NCBI GenBank assembly: GCA_964401935.1
Contig: CAYOAL010000032.1
Location: 12,077-76,076, forward strand
Length of the DNA: 64,000 bases
Source: JAPYTK01 sp964401935
GTDB lineage: Bacteria > Myxococcota_A > Polyangia > Polyangiales > Polyangiaceae
Reading direction: 5' to 3'
Shown piece by piece: positions 1-9,384 of this stretch (position 1 is the first letter of the stretch; every line of letters begins with the position of its first letter). The translations under genes and the position numbers were made by a program. The notes under the pieces were generated by a model that saw nothing but the letters and a program-made list of their open reading frames with translations, ran no database searches and was not told where the DNA came from.

Positions 1-2
1 AC

Positions 3-473
3 CCTTTTGGCACGAGCGGGGAAGGCGTGGCCGGCGGCGACACCTACGACAGCGCGCTCGGCGACCTGCCCGAAGCGGCCTACGCGAAGCAGCCGGCCGG
101 GTTCTGGCGTCACGACGAAGCCGAGGCGCGCCGCGAAGCCAAGCGCACCGGCCGCGGTCTCTTGGTGAGCTTCTGGGCCGACTGGTGCGACGACTGCGCC
201 AAGCTCCACACCGCCACGCTGCGTGACCCGGCGGTGCGGGCGACCCTGTTCGGCGCGTTCGTGCCGCTGCGCATCGACGTCTCGGAGGACTCGCAGCTCG
301 GGCGGCAACAGCTCTTGCGCTACCGCGTCGACCACGTGCCGGCGGTGCTCTTCCTCGACGGCGACGGTCGCGAGCGCTTGCGCTTCGAAGAGTTCGTGAC
401 CGAGGAGACGCTGCTCGACGAGCTCGGGGCGCTCCAGCGCGGGCCGAGCCCGATCGCCAAGGCGAAGCCGTAG
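3..473 (+). CDS. DsbD-like C-terminal thioredoxin domain, 5' partial
   Basis: The reading frame is open from base 3, so the gene almost certainly begins upstream of the window; the first internal start is GTG at 27. The visible part is a thioredoxin fold with the redox motif WADWCDDC (CxxC), preceded by an Ala/Arg-rich helix and followed by a VPAVLF strand containing the expected cis-proline. Spacing and wording resemble the periplasmic gamma domain of the thiol:disulfide interchange protein DsbD, which passes electrons from the membrane domain to periplasmic partners. Known for the family: two vicinal cysteines shuttle electrons. Inference: this is the C-terminal end of a DsbD/ScsB-type protein; a free-standing thioredoxin-like protein starting at GTG 27 (148 residues, no signal peptide seen) is the alternative. 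Confidence 0.75.
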   Translation, partial: PFGTSGEGVAGGDTYDSALGDLPEAAYAKQPAGFWRHDEAEARREAKRTGRGLLVSFWADWCDDCAKLHTATLRDPAVRATLFGAFVPLRIDVSEDSQLGRQQLLRYRVDHVPAVLFLDGDGRERLRFEEFVTEETLLDELGALQRGPSPIAKAKP

Positions 474-602
474 CCGAGCGCTCGACCTACGGGCTCGTTG
501 GGCGCAGAGAGGCGACGCGCGGGCCTTGTGCGCCGCGCCGTAGCCCTGAACATACGTATCCGGGCAAAATCATGGGCGCTTTCACCGCCGGCCGCCCATC
601 GC

Positions 603-611
603 TGGTATAGT
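603..611 (+). promoter_or_regulatory. Possible extended -10 promoter of the giant TPR gene
   Basis: The string TGGTATAGT has the TGn extension followed by a TATAGT -10 box, 64 bases before the ATG at 675. No good -35 lies at 16-18 bp, only a TTTCAC at 580-585, which fits an extended -10 promoter. It sits in a 201-base gap with no other signal apart from a short AT-richer patch around 550-580. Inference from sequence only. Confidence 0.35.
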
Positions 612-674
612 TTGCGACCCAGATGCACCCGCGCCGGCGAGCGCTGCGGGCGCGGGGGTGGAGCGCTTGACGGC

Positions 675-3600
675 ATGGCGAATCCGACGACACCGGAAGA
701 CAGAGCGGGCAACACGACAACCACGGACAAGGACGACGCGAGCGGTCTCGACCGGTCGTTCGCCGCCGCGCTTCGGGCAGCAGAGAACGCTCCCGAGAGC
801 GAAGACGCGTGGGACCACATCGAGGACCTCGCGGACAAGCTTCAGCGACCGGACGAGGTGGCGACGGTCTACCGTGCGGTGCTCGAGAAGCGCCTCCCGA
901 AGGAGGTGTTCGCCATGGTGGGGGAGCGCGCCTACCAGTTCCACGACGAGTGGTTCGGCGACTCGCCGGACAAGATCGCCGGTTTGCTCGCCCGCATCAT
1001 CGAGCTCGACAGCGACGCCGACTGGGCCTTCGAGAGGCTCACCGTGATGCTCACCTCGGCGGCCCAGTGGGATCAGCTGCTCGACGTGTACGACAAGACG
1101 CTGGCCACCACCCACGCCAAAGAGAAGCGTCGGCGCCTGCTCAACGACGCGGCCCAGGCGGCCAAGGACTTCGCCGACGATCCCGACCGCGCCGCCGACT
1201 ACATGCAGCAGCAGCTCACGCTCGAGCCCGACAACGAGCAGCTGGTGACCTCGCTCGAGCGCATCCTCGAGCGGCAGGAGCGCTATCGCGATCTCATCGC
1301 GCTGTGGGAGTCGCGCGTGCCCCGCTTGACCGGGGCCGCCGCGCGTGAGGTGCGGGTTCAGGTGGCGGTGTGCTGGCTCGAGCGCTTGAACGAGCCGGGG
1401 CGCGCGCTCGACGTGCTGCGCGAGCTCCTCAACGAGAGCCCCGGCCACGTGGAGGCCTGCAAGCAGCTCGAGCGGGTGCTCGAGCTCGAAGGCGCCGAGC
1501 TCTCGATTCGGCAAGGCGCCCTCTCGCTGCTGCGAAAGAACTACCTCGTGGCCAATCGCCCCGAGGACGTGGTGCGCGTCCTCGCCCGCGCGCTCGCCTT
1601 CGTCGAGGAGGACGAGCGGCGCCCCATCCATCGCGAGCTCGGGACGCGGCTGGCCATCCTCGGCCGCGACGAGGAGGCGCTCCGGCACTACCGCGAGCTG
1701 TTGATCGCCGATCCCTCCGACGCCGACGCTCGCAAGCAGATCCGGCAGCTCGCCAAGAAGACCGGTCGCGAGGATCTGCGCGCCGAGGCGCTGGTGGCCG
1801 CCGCCGACGCCTCGAGCGGCGCCCAGCGCGACGCGGTGTTGCTCGAAGCGGCTCACCTGCACCGCAAGGTGCTGCAAGACACGGAGCGATCGATCGAGCT
1901 CTACGCTCAGGTGCTGGCCTCGGAGGACGCCGAAGACGCGGTGGCGCTCACCGCGGCCCACAACCTCAGCGAGCTCTTGGCGGCGACCGAGCGCCACGAG
2001 GAGCGCCTGACGGTGCTCGAGAAGCTCGCCAACCTCGAGCGGTCCGCGGCGGTGCGGAGGATCGTGCTGGGCGAGGCGGCGGAGCTCGCCGATCGTCTCG
2101 GCGCGCCGGATCGCGCGCTCGCCAACTGGCGACCCGTGCTCGAGGTGGATCCCCACGATCTCCAGGCGCTGGGAGCGGTCATCGAGCTCCTCGAACGCAA
2201 CGAGCGTTGGGCCGAGCTTTGCGAGGCCCTGTCGCGTCGTGGCGCGGCGAGGGTGGCGCCCCTCCAGCGCCGCGCCGACTGGGTTCGGATGGCGGAGATC
2301 CAGCGCGACCACCTCGACCAGCTGCCGAGCGCCATCGACACCTGGCTCTCGATTCGCGAGGAGTTCGGTGAGACCGACGAGACCACCGCCGCGCTCGATC
2401 GCCTCATGAGCGAGGCCGGGCGTTACCGTGAGCTCGCGGAGGTGTTGTCGAGCGCCGCGCGCCACGCACGGGATCACGCGGGCGCGCTGCTCGCCCGCCT
2501 CGGTGACGTGTACCGCGGCGAGCTCGGCGATCCCGAGCAGGCGCTCGACTGGTACTCCGGCGCGCTCGCGATCGACCCGAAGAACGAGGCCGCGCGGGCG
2601 GGCATGCGGGCGCTCTGCGCGGAGCCCTCCTGCACGAAGGAAGCGGCGGCGCGGCTCGCGCGCGCCTTCGAGTCGACCGACGACTGGCGCGAGCTGCTGA
2701 GCTTGCTCGAGGTTCGGCTGGCCACCGCGGGGAGCAAGGCGGAGAGCGCGCGGCTGTTGCGCGACGCCGCCGCCATCCAGCTCGAGCGGGCTCTTGACCA
2801 GGAAGCGGGCTTGGCCACCTTGTGCCGCTCGCTGCCGCTCGAGCCGGCCAACCTCGCCACCGAGGCGCGCATCATGCAGCTCGCGCAAGACACCGGCCGC
2901 TGGGTGACCGCCGCCGCCAGCCTCCGCATGGCCGCCGAGTCGTCGCAGAGCGCGCCCGCGCGGCGCGCCCAGCTGCGGATGGCAGAGGGCGCGATCCACG
3001 AGGGCCCCCTCTCCGATCGTGAGGCCGCGCTCGTCGCCTACCAGGCGGCGGTCGAGGCCGAGCCCGACAACACCGCGGCCCACGAGGCGAGCGCTCGCTG
3101 CGCGGCCCAGCTCGGTCGGTGGGCGCTCGCCACCGACGCCGCCGTGGCTTCGGCCGCGCTGCGCGACCGCATTCGAGCGGAGGTGCTGCGAGCGCTCGAG
3201 ATCAGCGCGGCGGAGCGCGACGAGTGGCACCCCCTGGCCACGAGCATGGCCGCCTCGCTCGGCCTGCGACGCCTCACCCAGAACGTGGCGCAGAACCTCG
3301 AGATCAAGGTGATGTCGTGGTTCAAGGATCACGCCGCCGATCTCGACGCGGCCCAACAAGCCGCCGCCCGCGCGGTGGTGCTCGGCCCGGGTCGCCTCGA
3401 AGCGCTCGAGCCCCTCGCCGAGCTCCAACGACGTCACCCCGGGCCCGAGCTCATCGGGACGCTGCTCAAGATCGACAAGGCCTCCGAGCAGTCGTTGGAC
3501 GCGCTCGACGAGGCGGCCAGGCTCGCCCTCGCGATGGACAGCCCGCAGGTGTCGCTGAGGATCCTCGAGTCGCTTTACCGCAAAGCGGGCGGCATGTGGA

Positions 3601-6600
3601 TGCGCGACGAGGCGCCGGTGGGGGAGGTGGTGGCGGCCGACGCTGCGCAGTGGGCGCTCGATCACCTGATCACCCATCACATCGCGGCGGGCAACGCCGA
3701 CCGCGCCGTGCACGTGCTCATGGACGGGACGCGACTTCCGCTCGGCTCGGACAAGGCGTGCGAGCTGCGGCGACGTGCCGCGGACATGCTCATCGAGCGC
3801 GGCGAGCTCGGGCGGGCCATCGACGTGCTGCGAGGGGTGCTCGACGAGCGGCCACAAGACATGGAAGCGGTGCAGCTCGTGGCTTCGCTCTGCGAGAAGG
3901 AGGGACGGGTCACCGAGGCCCTGGCCCTGCGCTTGCGCGAGCTCGCGCTGGTGGAAGACGTGGATCGGAGGCTCCAGCTGCGGCTCGACCACTCGCGCCT
4001 CACCGGCGCCCTCGAGGCACAAGGGGGACGCGTCGCGTCGCTGAAGGCAAACCTCGACGACGTCCCGGGCCACCAAGCCTCGATCGAGGAGCTGGCCCTG
4101 GTGCTCGACGAGCGGGGCAAACACGCCGAGCTCGTCGAGATCCTCACGGGGCAGGCGGGGCGGCTCGAGGCGCTCGGTCAGCCGTCTCGCGCGGCAGAGC
4201 TGTGGGCCAAGGTGGCGGAGCTCTCGGAGAAGCCCCTCGGGGATCGCGACCGCGCGGTCGCGGCCTACGCGCGCGTCGTGGAGCTCGCGTCGAACAACGA
4301 AGCCCTCGACGCGCTCGCCCGGTTGCACCTCGAGAAGGACGAGCCCGCGGAGGCAGCTCGCTGGCTCGAGCAGCGGCTCGGTACCACCACCCCCGGGGAG
4401 CGGGTCGCCGTGTTGCTCAAGCTCGCGCGCGCGCGCCTCGAGGCCGACAAACGCGACGCGGCCATCGACGCGCTCGCCATCGCCTTCGACGAGGCGCCAC
4501 GTAACGGGGAGGTGCGCAAGCTCCTGCTCAAGCAGTTCCGGGCGAGCAAGGACTACGACAAGCTCGCCGAGACGCTCACGCGGGCGGCGCTCGCCGTCAC
4601 CGATCATGGCACCGTGCTCACCTACGCGCGCGAGGCCGCCGACATCTACATCCAGCGGCTCAAGGCTCCGGAGCGCGCGGTGCCGGTGCTCGAGAAGGCG
4701 GTGCAGCTCGCGCCCGAAGAGCGCGAGCTGCGGAGCATGCTCGCCGAGGGGCTCCTCGCCGCGCATGAGCTCGACAAGGCGCGGAGCCTGCTCGAAGCGC
4801 TCATCCAAGACTTCGGGCGGCGTCGCTCCCCCGAGCGTGCCCAGGCCCACCTCCAGCTCGCCAGGGTGGCGCGCGCGCAGGGGCTGGCCACCGAGGCGAT
4901 CGATCAGCTCGAGACGGCGTCGAAGATGGACGCGGCCAACGTCACCGTGCTCAACACCCTCGCGGAGCTCGCGCGCGAGACGGGGCAGCACGATCGCGCC
5001 GAGCGCGCGTACCGTACGCTCCTCATGTCGGTGCGGCGTGAGAAGGACGTCGCGGCGCTGCCCATCGGGCCCACCGAGATCTTGTTCGAGCTCAGCCGTA
5101 TCGCCGCCGATCGTGGGCAACAGGACAAGGCCGACGAGCTCGTGGAGTCGGTCCTCGAGTCGATCACCCAGAACGACTTCGAGGCGCCGCGTATTCAACG
5201 CAAGCTCGCCGAGCGCGGCGACTGGGAGCTCCAGAAGCGGGTGCTCGAGCACCGCCTGGGCTACGTGGAGCAGGCGGCGGCGCGTGCGCAGATCTTCGCA
5301 GATCTCGCCCACATCCTCGAGGAGGGGCTCGGGAGCGCCGGCGACGCGCTCGCGGCGCGGCTCGAGGCGGTGAAGACCGACCCGATCTCCCCGCTCCACC
5401 ACGAGGCAGCGCTCGAGGGAGCGCGCCGCGCGGACCGGCTCGACACCTACGTGTCGGTGGTGGAGGCGCTCCTCAGCGACGAGCGGGCCGACACCAGCCC
5501 GCACGTGCGCTGCGAGCTGTTGCTCCGCCTCGGTGAGGTGTTGGAGAAGGAGCGTGGGGATCTCGACCGAGCCGCCATGCTTTACGCCCAGGCGGAGTCG
5601 ACCGGCGTTCGCAGCGTCGACGTGTGGCGCGCCCGAGCTCGCGTGGCCGGCGAGAGGGGCGACGCCGAGGAGCAGATGCGCATCCTCGAGCACCTCGCGA
5701 GCCTCGGCGAAGATCAGGCCGACACGCGAGCGGACGCGATGTACCGCATCGCGGAGGTGCAGCTCGCCTCGGAGGAGACGCTCGATGCGGGCATCGCGTC
5801 GCTCACCAAGGCGCTCCAGGAGACGCTCCGCCCGGAGCGGGCGGCGCTGATCCTCCGGCGGGTGACCGACGAGCATCCAGCGCACGGTGGCTTGCTCGAC
5901 CTCTACGAGCAGGTCGCCCGGCGGTCGGAGGACGATCGGACCCTGATGCACTACCTCGAGCGGCGAGCTCGTCACGCGTCGGCGACCCCCGAGAACGCGA
6001 AGGAGGCGGTGGAGGTCGCCATCCGCCTCGAGCTCGAGGAGCTCGTCGAGCAGCTGATGCTTCGCGCCGCTGAGCTCGGTCAGCAGCTGAACCGCGCCGA
6101 CGACCTGCGTCGGATCGACTGGGCGTTGCTCGGCCTCTCCGAGCGCCGCATGGCCGCTGGCGACCTCGCCGGGGCGGTGAAGTGGCTCAGCGAGGCGGCC
6201 GACGTGGCCGAGCTGGGCGAGGTGTTCGCGCTCTCCGCGAAGATCGCGGCGCTCGCGGCGAAACCGAACGGCGACCTCACCCTCGCCGCGAAGCTCTACG
6301 AGCGCCTCCTCGAGCGTGCTCCCACCGAGCGCGAGGCGTGGGCGCCGCTCGCCGACATCTATTCGCGCCTCGGCGACACCGGTCGGCTCGAGCGCATGAT
6401 CGACGAGACCCTCGATGGTCTCGAGGATCCCCGCGACCGCAACGCCCTCCGGGTCGCCCTCGCGCGCGCGTTGCTCCACACCGAGGGGCGCGCCGACGAC
6501 GCGGTCGTCGTGCTCTCGAACGTGCTCGTGGAAGACCCCCAGCAGGTGGAAGCGCAGGCGCTGCTGTTCGACCACCTCGAGCGCACCGGGCGAGGCGAAG

Positions 6601-8486
6601 AGCTCAAGGACATGTTGGTGCGACAGCTCGACGCCGCGCAGGATCGGCAAGACGTCGAGTCGATCAAGAACATCTCCCTGCGCCTCGCCGCGCGCATCGA
6701 GGCGACCGAGCCCAGCGAGGCGCTGGAGATCCTCCGTCGCGCCCTCCGATGGACGCCGGACGACGCCGAGCTCTTGCGGACCGTGCTGCAGCACCTCGGA
6801 CCCGACGAAGATCGGCACGAGCGCGCGGAGCTGATGGAGGCCTTGGTCAAGGTCGACGAGCCAGCTTCGGCAGGGAACCGCTCGCTCGAGCTCGCGGCGC
6901 TGTACGATGAGCTCGGCAACGAGGACGCTGGGCTGCGGGCCCTCAAGCTCGGCGCGGAGCGTGACCCTCAGAACGAGCGCGTCCGCGAAGAGCTGCTCGA
7001 GCGCTGCCGCCAGCGGGGTGACTATGCGGGCCTCGCCGACAGCTTGCTCGACGCCTCCGAGCGTGCCGCCGACGCCACCGAGAAGGCGCTCCTGTTGCGT
7101 GAGGCCGCCTCGGTGCGCCGCGAGCACCTCGACGATCCGGCGGGGGCGGCCCAGCTCCTCATGCAGGCGAGCGTGGAGCGCCCCGCGGACGCCGAGCTGC
7201 GCGTGGAGCTCGCGCGAACGCTCAGCGCAGCCGGGGCCCATGAGCGCGCGGTCAGCACCATCAGCGAAGCGCTCGAGGTGGCCAACGACGACGCGGAGCG
7301 GCTGGCCATGCTGCGCGCGCGCGCCGAGCTACGTGCGGCCGCTGGCGACGACGACGGCGCTATCAGCGACCTCGAGCATGCCTTCGACATCGACGCGTCC
7401 AAGGTGGCGGCCGACCTCGAGCAAGCGTTGGCGAAGCGGCTGAGCGCCGCCGTCGCCGCGAACGACGAGGCCGCGGAGCGGCAAGCCACGCTGCGCTCGG
7501 TGGACGTGCTCCTGGTGCAGGGGAAGCGCGGAGATGCGACCGTCCTCCTCGACCGGTGGACGGAGCGGCGCTCCGATGACGCGGAGGCGCTGCGCCGCCT
7601 GCGCGACATGGTCACCCGCGACGGGGAGTGGCAGCGCGTCGCCGACACGTGTGAGCGCCTCATCGAGCTCGAGGAAGGCACCGCCGAGGTCGACGCGGCG
7701 CTTGGGTTGAGCCACGCCTACCACGAGCTGGGCAATCCCGAAGGCGCGCGGAGAGGCCTCGAGCGTGTGCGCGAGCGGCAGCCCGACAACCGTGAGGTTC
7801 GTGCCGAGCTCCGGAAGATCTACGAGCACCTCGACGATCAACACAGCTTGGCCAAGCTGCTCGTCGAAGACGCCGCTGCCCTCGACGACGCCGAGGAGCG
7901 CGCCGAGCTCTTGGTCCACGCGGGCCGAATCTTCGTCGAGATGAGAGACCCAGCCTCGGCGGTGCCACCCCTCCGGCAGGCCATGGAGCTCAGCCCCTCG
8001 TCGACGGCGGCCACGGTGTCCCTCGCCGACGCGTACATCCTCGCCGGCTGGTTCGACGACGCCAACGCGTTGCTCGACGAGGCGGTCGCGGCGGGCCGCG
8101 GTCGCCGCACCCCCGAGATCTGTGTCTTTCAGCACCGACGGGCTCAAGTGGCCCAGGCGCAGGGCGACAAGACCAAGCAGCTCGATCTGTTGCAGGAGGC
8201 GCACCTCTGCAACAAGAAGAACGGGCTCGTGGCCGCCGAGCTCGCCGATCTCGCCGAAGAGATCGGCGACTGGGATCTCGCGGCCAAGACCCTCCGGACC
8301 ATCACCCTCATCGACACCGACTGCCCCATCTCGCGGGGTCAGGCGTTTCTGCGCCAAGGCAAGATCGCGCTCCGTCAGGGCGACGGCAAGAGCGCTCGGA
8401 TGTGGGCGCGACGCGCCAAGCGCGAAGCACCCGACGACGCCGAGGTGGACGTGTTCCTCGACGAGCTCGGTGAACGGAAGCGCTGA
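675..8486 (+). CDS. Giant tetratricopeptide-repeat protein (2603 aa)
   Basis: A single uninterrupted frame encodes about 2,603 residues that are almost wholly alpha-helical TPR-like repeats. Recurrent signatures are units such as ALDWYSGALAIDPKNEAAR and AVPVLEKAVQLAPEE, with the A-x-x-x-Y/F and D/N-P helix-turn positions of TPRs at about 34-36 residue spacing from near residue 20 to the C-terminus. There is no signal peptide or membrane segment, so a cytoplasmic scaffold is most likely. ATG 675 was chosen because the composition becomes protein-like there; the frame extends to 498 but that part reads as non-coding Arg/Pro-rich sequence. TPR arrays bind proteins; giant ones occur in myxobacteria, but the partner cannot be told from sequence. 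The gene stands alone and converges on the next gene. Confidence 0.9.
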   Translation: MANPTTPEDRAGNTTTTDKDDASGLDRSFAAALRAAENAPESEDAWDHIEDLADKLQRPDEVATVYRAVLEKRLPKEVFAMVGERAYQFHDEWFGDSPDKIAGLLARIIELDSDADWAFERLTVMLTSAAQWDQLLDVYDKTLATTHAKEKRRRLLNDAAQAAKDFADDPDRAADYMQQQLTLEPDNEQLVTSLERILERQERYRDLIALWESRVPRLTGAAAREVRVQVAVCWLERLNEPGRALDVLRELLNESPGHVEACKQLERVLELEGAELSIRQGALSLLRKNYLVANRPEDVVRVLARALAFVEEDERRPIHRELGTRLAILGRDEEALRHYRELLIADPSDADARKQIRQLAKKTGREDLRAEALVAAADASSGAQRDAVLLEAAHLHRKVLQDTERSIELYAQVLASEDAEDAVALTAAHNLSELLAATERHEERLTVLEKLANLERSAAVRRIVLGEAAELADRLGAPDRALANWRPVLEVDPHDLQALGAVIELLERNERWAELCEALSRRGAARVAPLQRRADWVRMAEIQRDHLDQLPSAIDTWLSIREEFGETDETTAALDRLMSEAGRYRELAEVLSSAARHARDHAGALLARLGDVYRGELGDPEQALDWYSGALAIDPKNEAARAGMRALCAEPSCTKEAAARLARAFESTDDWRELLSLLEVRLATAGSKAESARLLRDAAAIQLERALDQEAGLATLCRSLPLEPANLATEARIMQLAQDTGRWVTAAASLRMAAESSQSAPARRAQLRMAEGAIHEGPLSDREAALVAYQAAVEAEPDNTAAHEASARCAAQLGRWALATDAAVASAALRDRIRAEVLRALEISAAERDEWHPLATSMAASLGLRRLTQNVAQNLEIKVMSWFKDHAADLDAAQQAAARAVVLGPGRLEALEPLAELQRRHPGPELIGTLLKIDKASEQSLDALDEAARLALAMDSPQVSLRILESLYRKAGGMWMRDEAPVGEVVAADAAQWALDHLITHHIAAGNADRAVHVLMDGTRLPLGSDKACELRRRAADMLIERGELGRAIDVLRGVLDERPQDMEAVQLVASLCEKEGRVTEALALRLRELALVEDVDRRLQLRLDHSRLTGALEAQGGRVASLKANLDDVPGHQASIEELALVLDERGKHAELVEILTGQAGRLEALGQPSRAAELWAKVAELSEKPLGDRDRAVAAYARVVELASNNEALDALARLHLEKDEPAEAARWLEQRLGTTTPGERVAVLLKLARARLEADKRDAAIDALAIAFDEAPRNGEVRKLLLKQFRASKDYDKLAETLTRAALAVTDHGTVLTYAREAADIYIQRLKAPERAVPVLEKAVQLAPEERELRSMLAEGLLAAHELDKARSLLEALIQDFGRRRSPERAQAHLQLARVARAQGLATEAIDQLETASKMDAANVTVLNTLAELARETGQHDRAERAYRTLLMSVRREKDVAALPIGPTEILFELSRIAADRGQQDKADELVESVLESITQNDFEAPRIQRKLAERGDWELQKRVLEHRLGYVEQAAARAQIFADLAHILEEGLGSAGDALAARLEAVKTDPISPLHHEAALEGARRADRLDTYVSVVEALLSDERADTSPHVRCELLLRLGEVLEKERGDLDRAAMLYAQAESTGVRSVDVWRARARVAGERGDAEEQMRILEHLASLGEDQADTRADAMYRIAEVQLASEETLDAGIASLTKALQETLRPERAALILRRVTDEHPAHGGLLDLYEQVARRSEDDRTLMHYLERRARHASATPENAKEAVEVAIRLELEELVEQLMLRAAELGQQLNRADDLRRIDWALLGLSERRMAAGDLAGAVKWLSEAADVAELGEVFALSAKIAALAAKPNGDLTLAAKLYERLLERAPTEREAWAPLADIYSRLGDTGRLERMIDETLDGLEDPRDRNALRVALARALLHTEGRADDAVVVLSNVLVEDPQQVEAQALLFDHLERTGRGEELKDMLVRQLDAAQDRQDVESIKNISLRLAARIEATEPSEALEILRRALRWTPDDAELLRTVLQHLGPDEDRHERAELMEALVKVDEPASAGNRSLELAALYDELGNEDAGLRALKLGAERDPQNERVREELLERCRQRGDYAGLADSLLDASERAADATEKALLLREAASVRREHLDDPAGAAQLLMQASVERPADAELRVELARTLSAAGAHERAVSTISEALEVANDDAERLAMLRARAELRAAAGDDDGAISDLEHAFDIDASKVAADLEQALAKRLSAAVAANDEAAERQATLRSVDVLLVQGKRGDATVLLDRWTERRSDDAEALRRLRDMVTRDGEWQRVADTCERLIELEEGTAEVDAALGLSHAYHELGNPEGARRGLERVRERQPDNREVRAELRKIYEHLDDQHSLAKLLVEDAAALDDAEERAELLVHAGRIFVEMRDPASAVPPLRQAMELSPSSTAATVSLADAYILAGWFDDANALLDEAVAAGRGRRTPEICVFQHRRAQVAQAQGDKTKQLDLLQEAHLCNKKNGLVAAELADLAEEIGDWDLAAKTLRTITLIDTDCPISRGQAFLRQGKIALRQGDGKSARMWARRAKREAPDDAEVDVFLDELGERKR

Positions 8487-8496
8487 CGCGAACGTG

Positions 8497-8527
8497 GAGC
8501 GCCCGCCGCGCTCAGCCCTTGGCGGGC
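8497..8527. terminator. Hairpins between convergent genes
   Basis: Two alternative short stems lie at the junction of the convergent TPR gene and the reverse gene. GAGCGC (8497-8502) pairs with GCGCTC (8508-8513) over a 5-nt loop, and GCCCGCC (8501-8507) pairs with GGCGGGC (8521-8527). No U-tract follows on either strand, so the terminator call is tentative. Confidence 0.3.
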
Positions 8528-9129
8528 AGCTCCCAGCCCTGCTCGGCGAGCCGATCCCGCAGGCGCTGGGCCCACTTTCGCACTGCGGCGTGCGAGGCGC
8601 CCATCTGCTCCGCAACCTCGCGGTGGTTCATGCCGTTCAGCGACCACTTGATGGCGCTCCTGTAGGGCTCGTCGAGCGAAGCGACGAAGGCCTCGGCGTC
8701 GAGGGCTTCGGCGACGTCGAGCGAGAAGGTCGGGAGCTCGAGCTCGGCGGGATCGGCCACCGAGCGGCGAATGGCACGTCCATCGGCGCGTTGCTCCGAG
8801 CGCTTCTGGTTGCGAAGCGACACGTTCACGAACTGGTCGCCGCGGGCCACGACTCTGTCGAGCTGCTCACGACGCTCGAGCGTGAGCCAGAGCGTCGCGA
8901 GCTCGTCCACGTCGCTGTACTTCCCCGCTCGCTCCGCCATCTCCGCGCGGGCCTCGATGATGGAGCGCAGGGACGCGGAGGCCGAGGCAAGAGGGGGCGA
9001 GGCGGTGTTGGCCGAAGAGGTGTGCTCGGCGCGATGGGTGGTGTCTCGCTCGGCGCTGGCGGGGGCCGTGGCGGCGAGGGCAGCGGCACCGACGAGCGCG
9101 GCGAAGGTAGGGCGAACGGCCTTGCTCAT
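8512..9129 (-). CDS. Signal-peptide-bearing protein with sigma region 4-like HTH
   Basis: The 205-residue product from ATG 9129 starts with a basic n-region, an Ala-rich hydrophobic core and an A-S-A cleavage-like site near residue 26, which looks like a Sec signal peptide. The C-terminal 50 residues, from about SLDEPYRSAI through MNHREVAEQMGASHAAVRKW, read like sigma-70 region 4: a helix, then a helix-turn-helix. A middle segment (FVNVSLRNQKRSEQR) resembles the end of ECF region 2, but no full region 2 is present. The combination is odd because DNA-binding domains are cytoplasmic. Either the N-terminal segment is an uncleaved membrane anchor or the HTH has lost its DNA role. The frame is open back to an ATG at 9228, but those residues look non-coding. 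Confidence 0.65.
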   Translation of the reverse strand: MSKAVRPTFAALVGAAALAATAPASAERDTTHRAEHTSSANTASPPLASASASLRSIIEARAEMAERAGKYSDVDELATLWLTLERREQLDRVVARGDQFVNVSLRNQKRSEQRADGRAIRRSVADPAELELPTFSLDVAEALDAEAFVASLDEPYRSAIKWSLNGMNHREVAEQMGASHAAVRKWAQRLRDRLAEQGWELPAKG

Positions 9130-9384
9130 GGGCGCTGAACGCTCGGACGCGGTCGGGGTGTGACGGGCATGGTCCCCAAAATGGGCACCATCGGCCGATA
9201 CGCAAGGGGTGGTCATAGCCGGGTCCATCGGATCTCATAGTATCCACTGTCTGGCAACATCTTACATCCAGCCATGGGGTAGAAGATCCTCTACGAGTGC
9301 AATTTTACAGTAATTATGCGCTGTGTTCCCATGTGCGACACTGTGGTCCACCGCTTGCAGTGGTACCGCTCGGAGGAAGAGACA
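9130..9384. promoter_or_regulatory. AT-richer divergent intergenic region
   Basis: This 255-base stretch separates divergent genes and contains the window's clearest AT-rich patch at about 9235-9320, including a 5-bp inverted repeat GTAGA-AGATCC-TCTAC (9280-9295) and the TTTTACAGTAATTATG run at 9303-9318. It probably holds promoters for both flanking genes, but no -35/-10 pair stands out enough to assign. Confidence 0.3.

Noticed and set aside
582..7241. Long reverse-strand reading frame opposite the giant TPR gene (about 2,200 aa)
   Set aside because: It is a mirror of the high-GC codon pattern of the TPR gene. Translation is Arg/Leu/Glu-rich without domains, and no start signal or hydrophobic pattern supports it.
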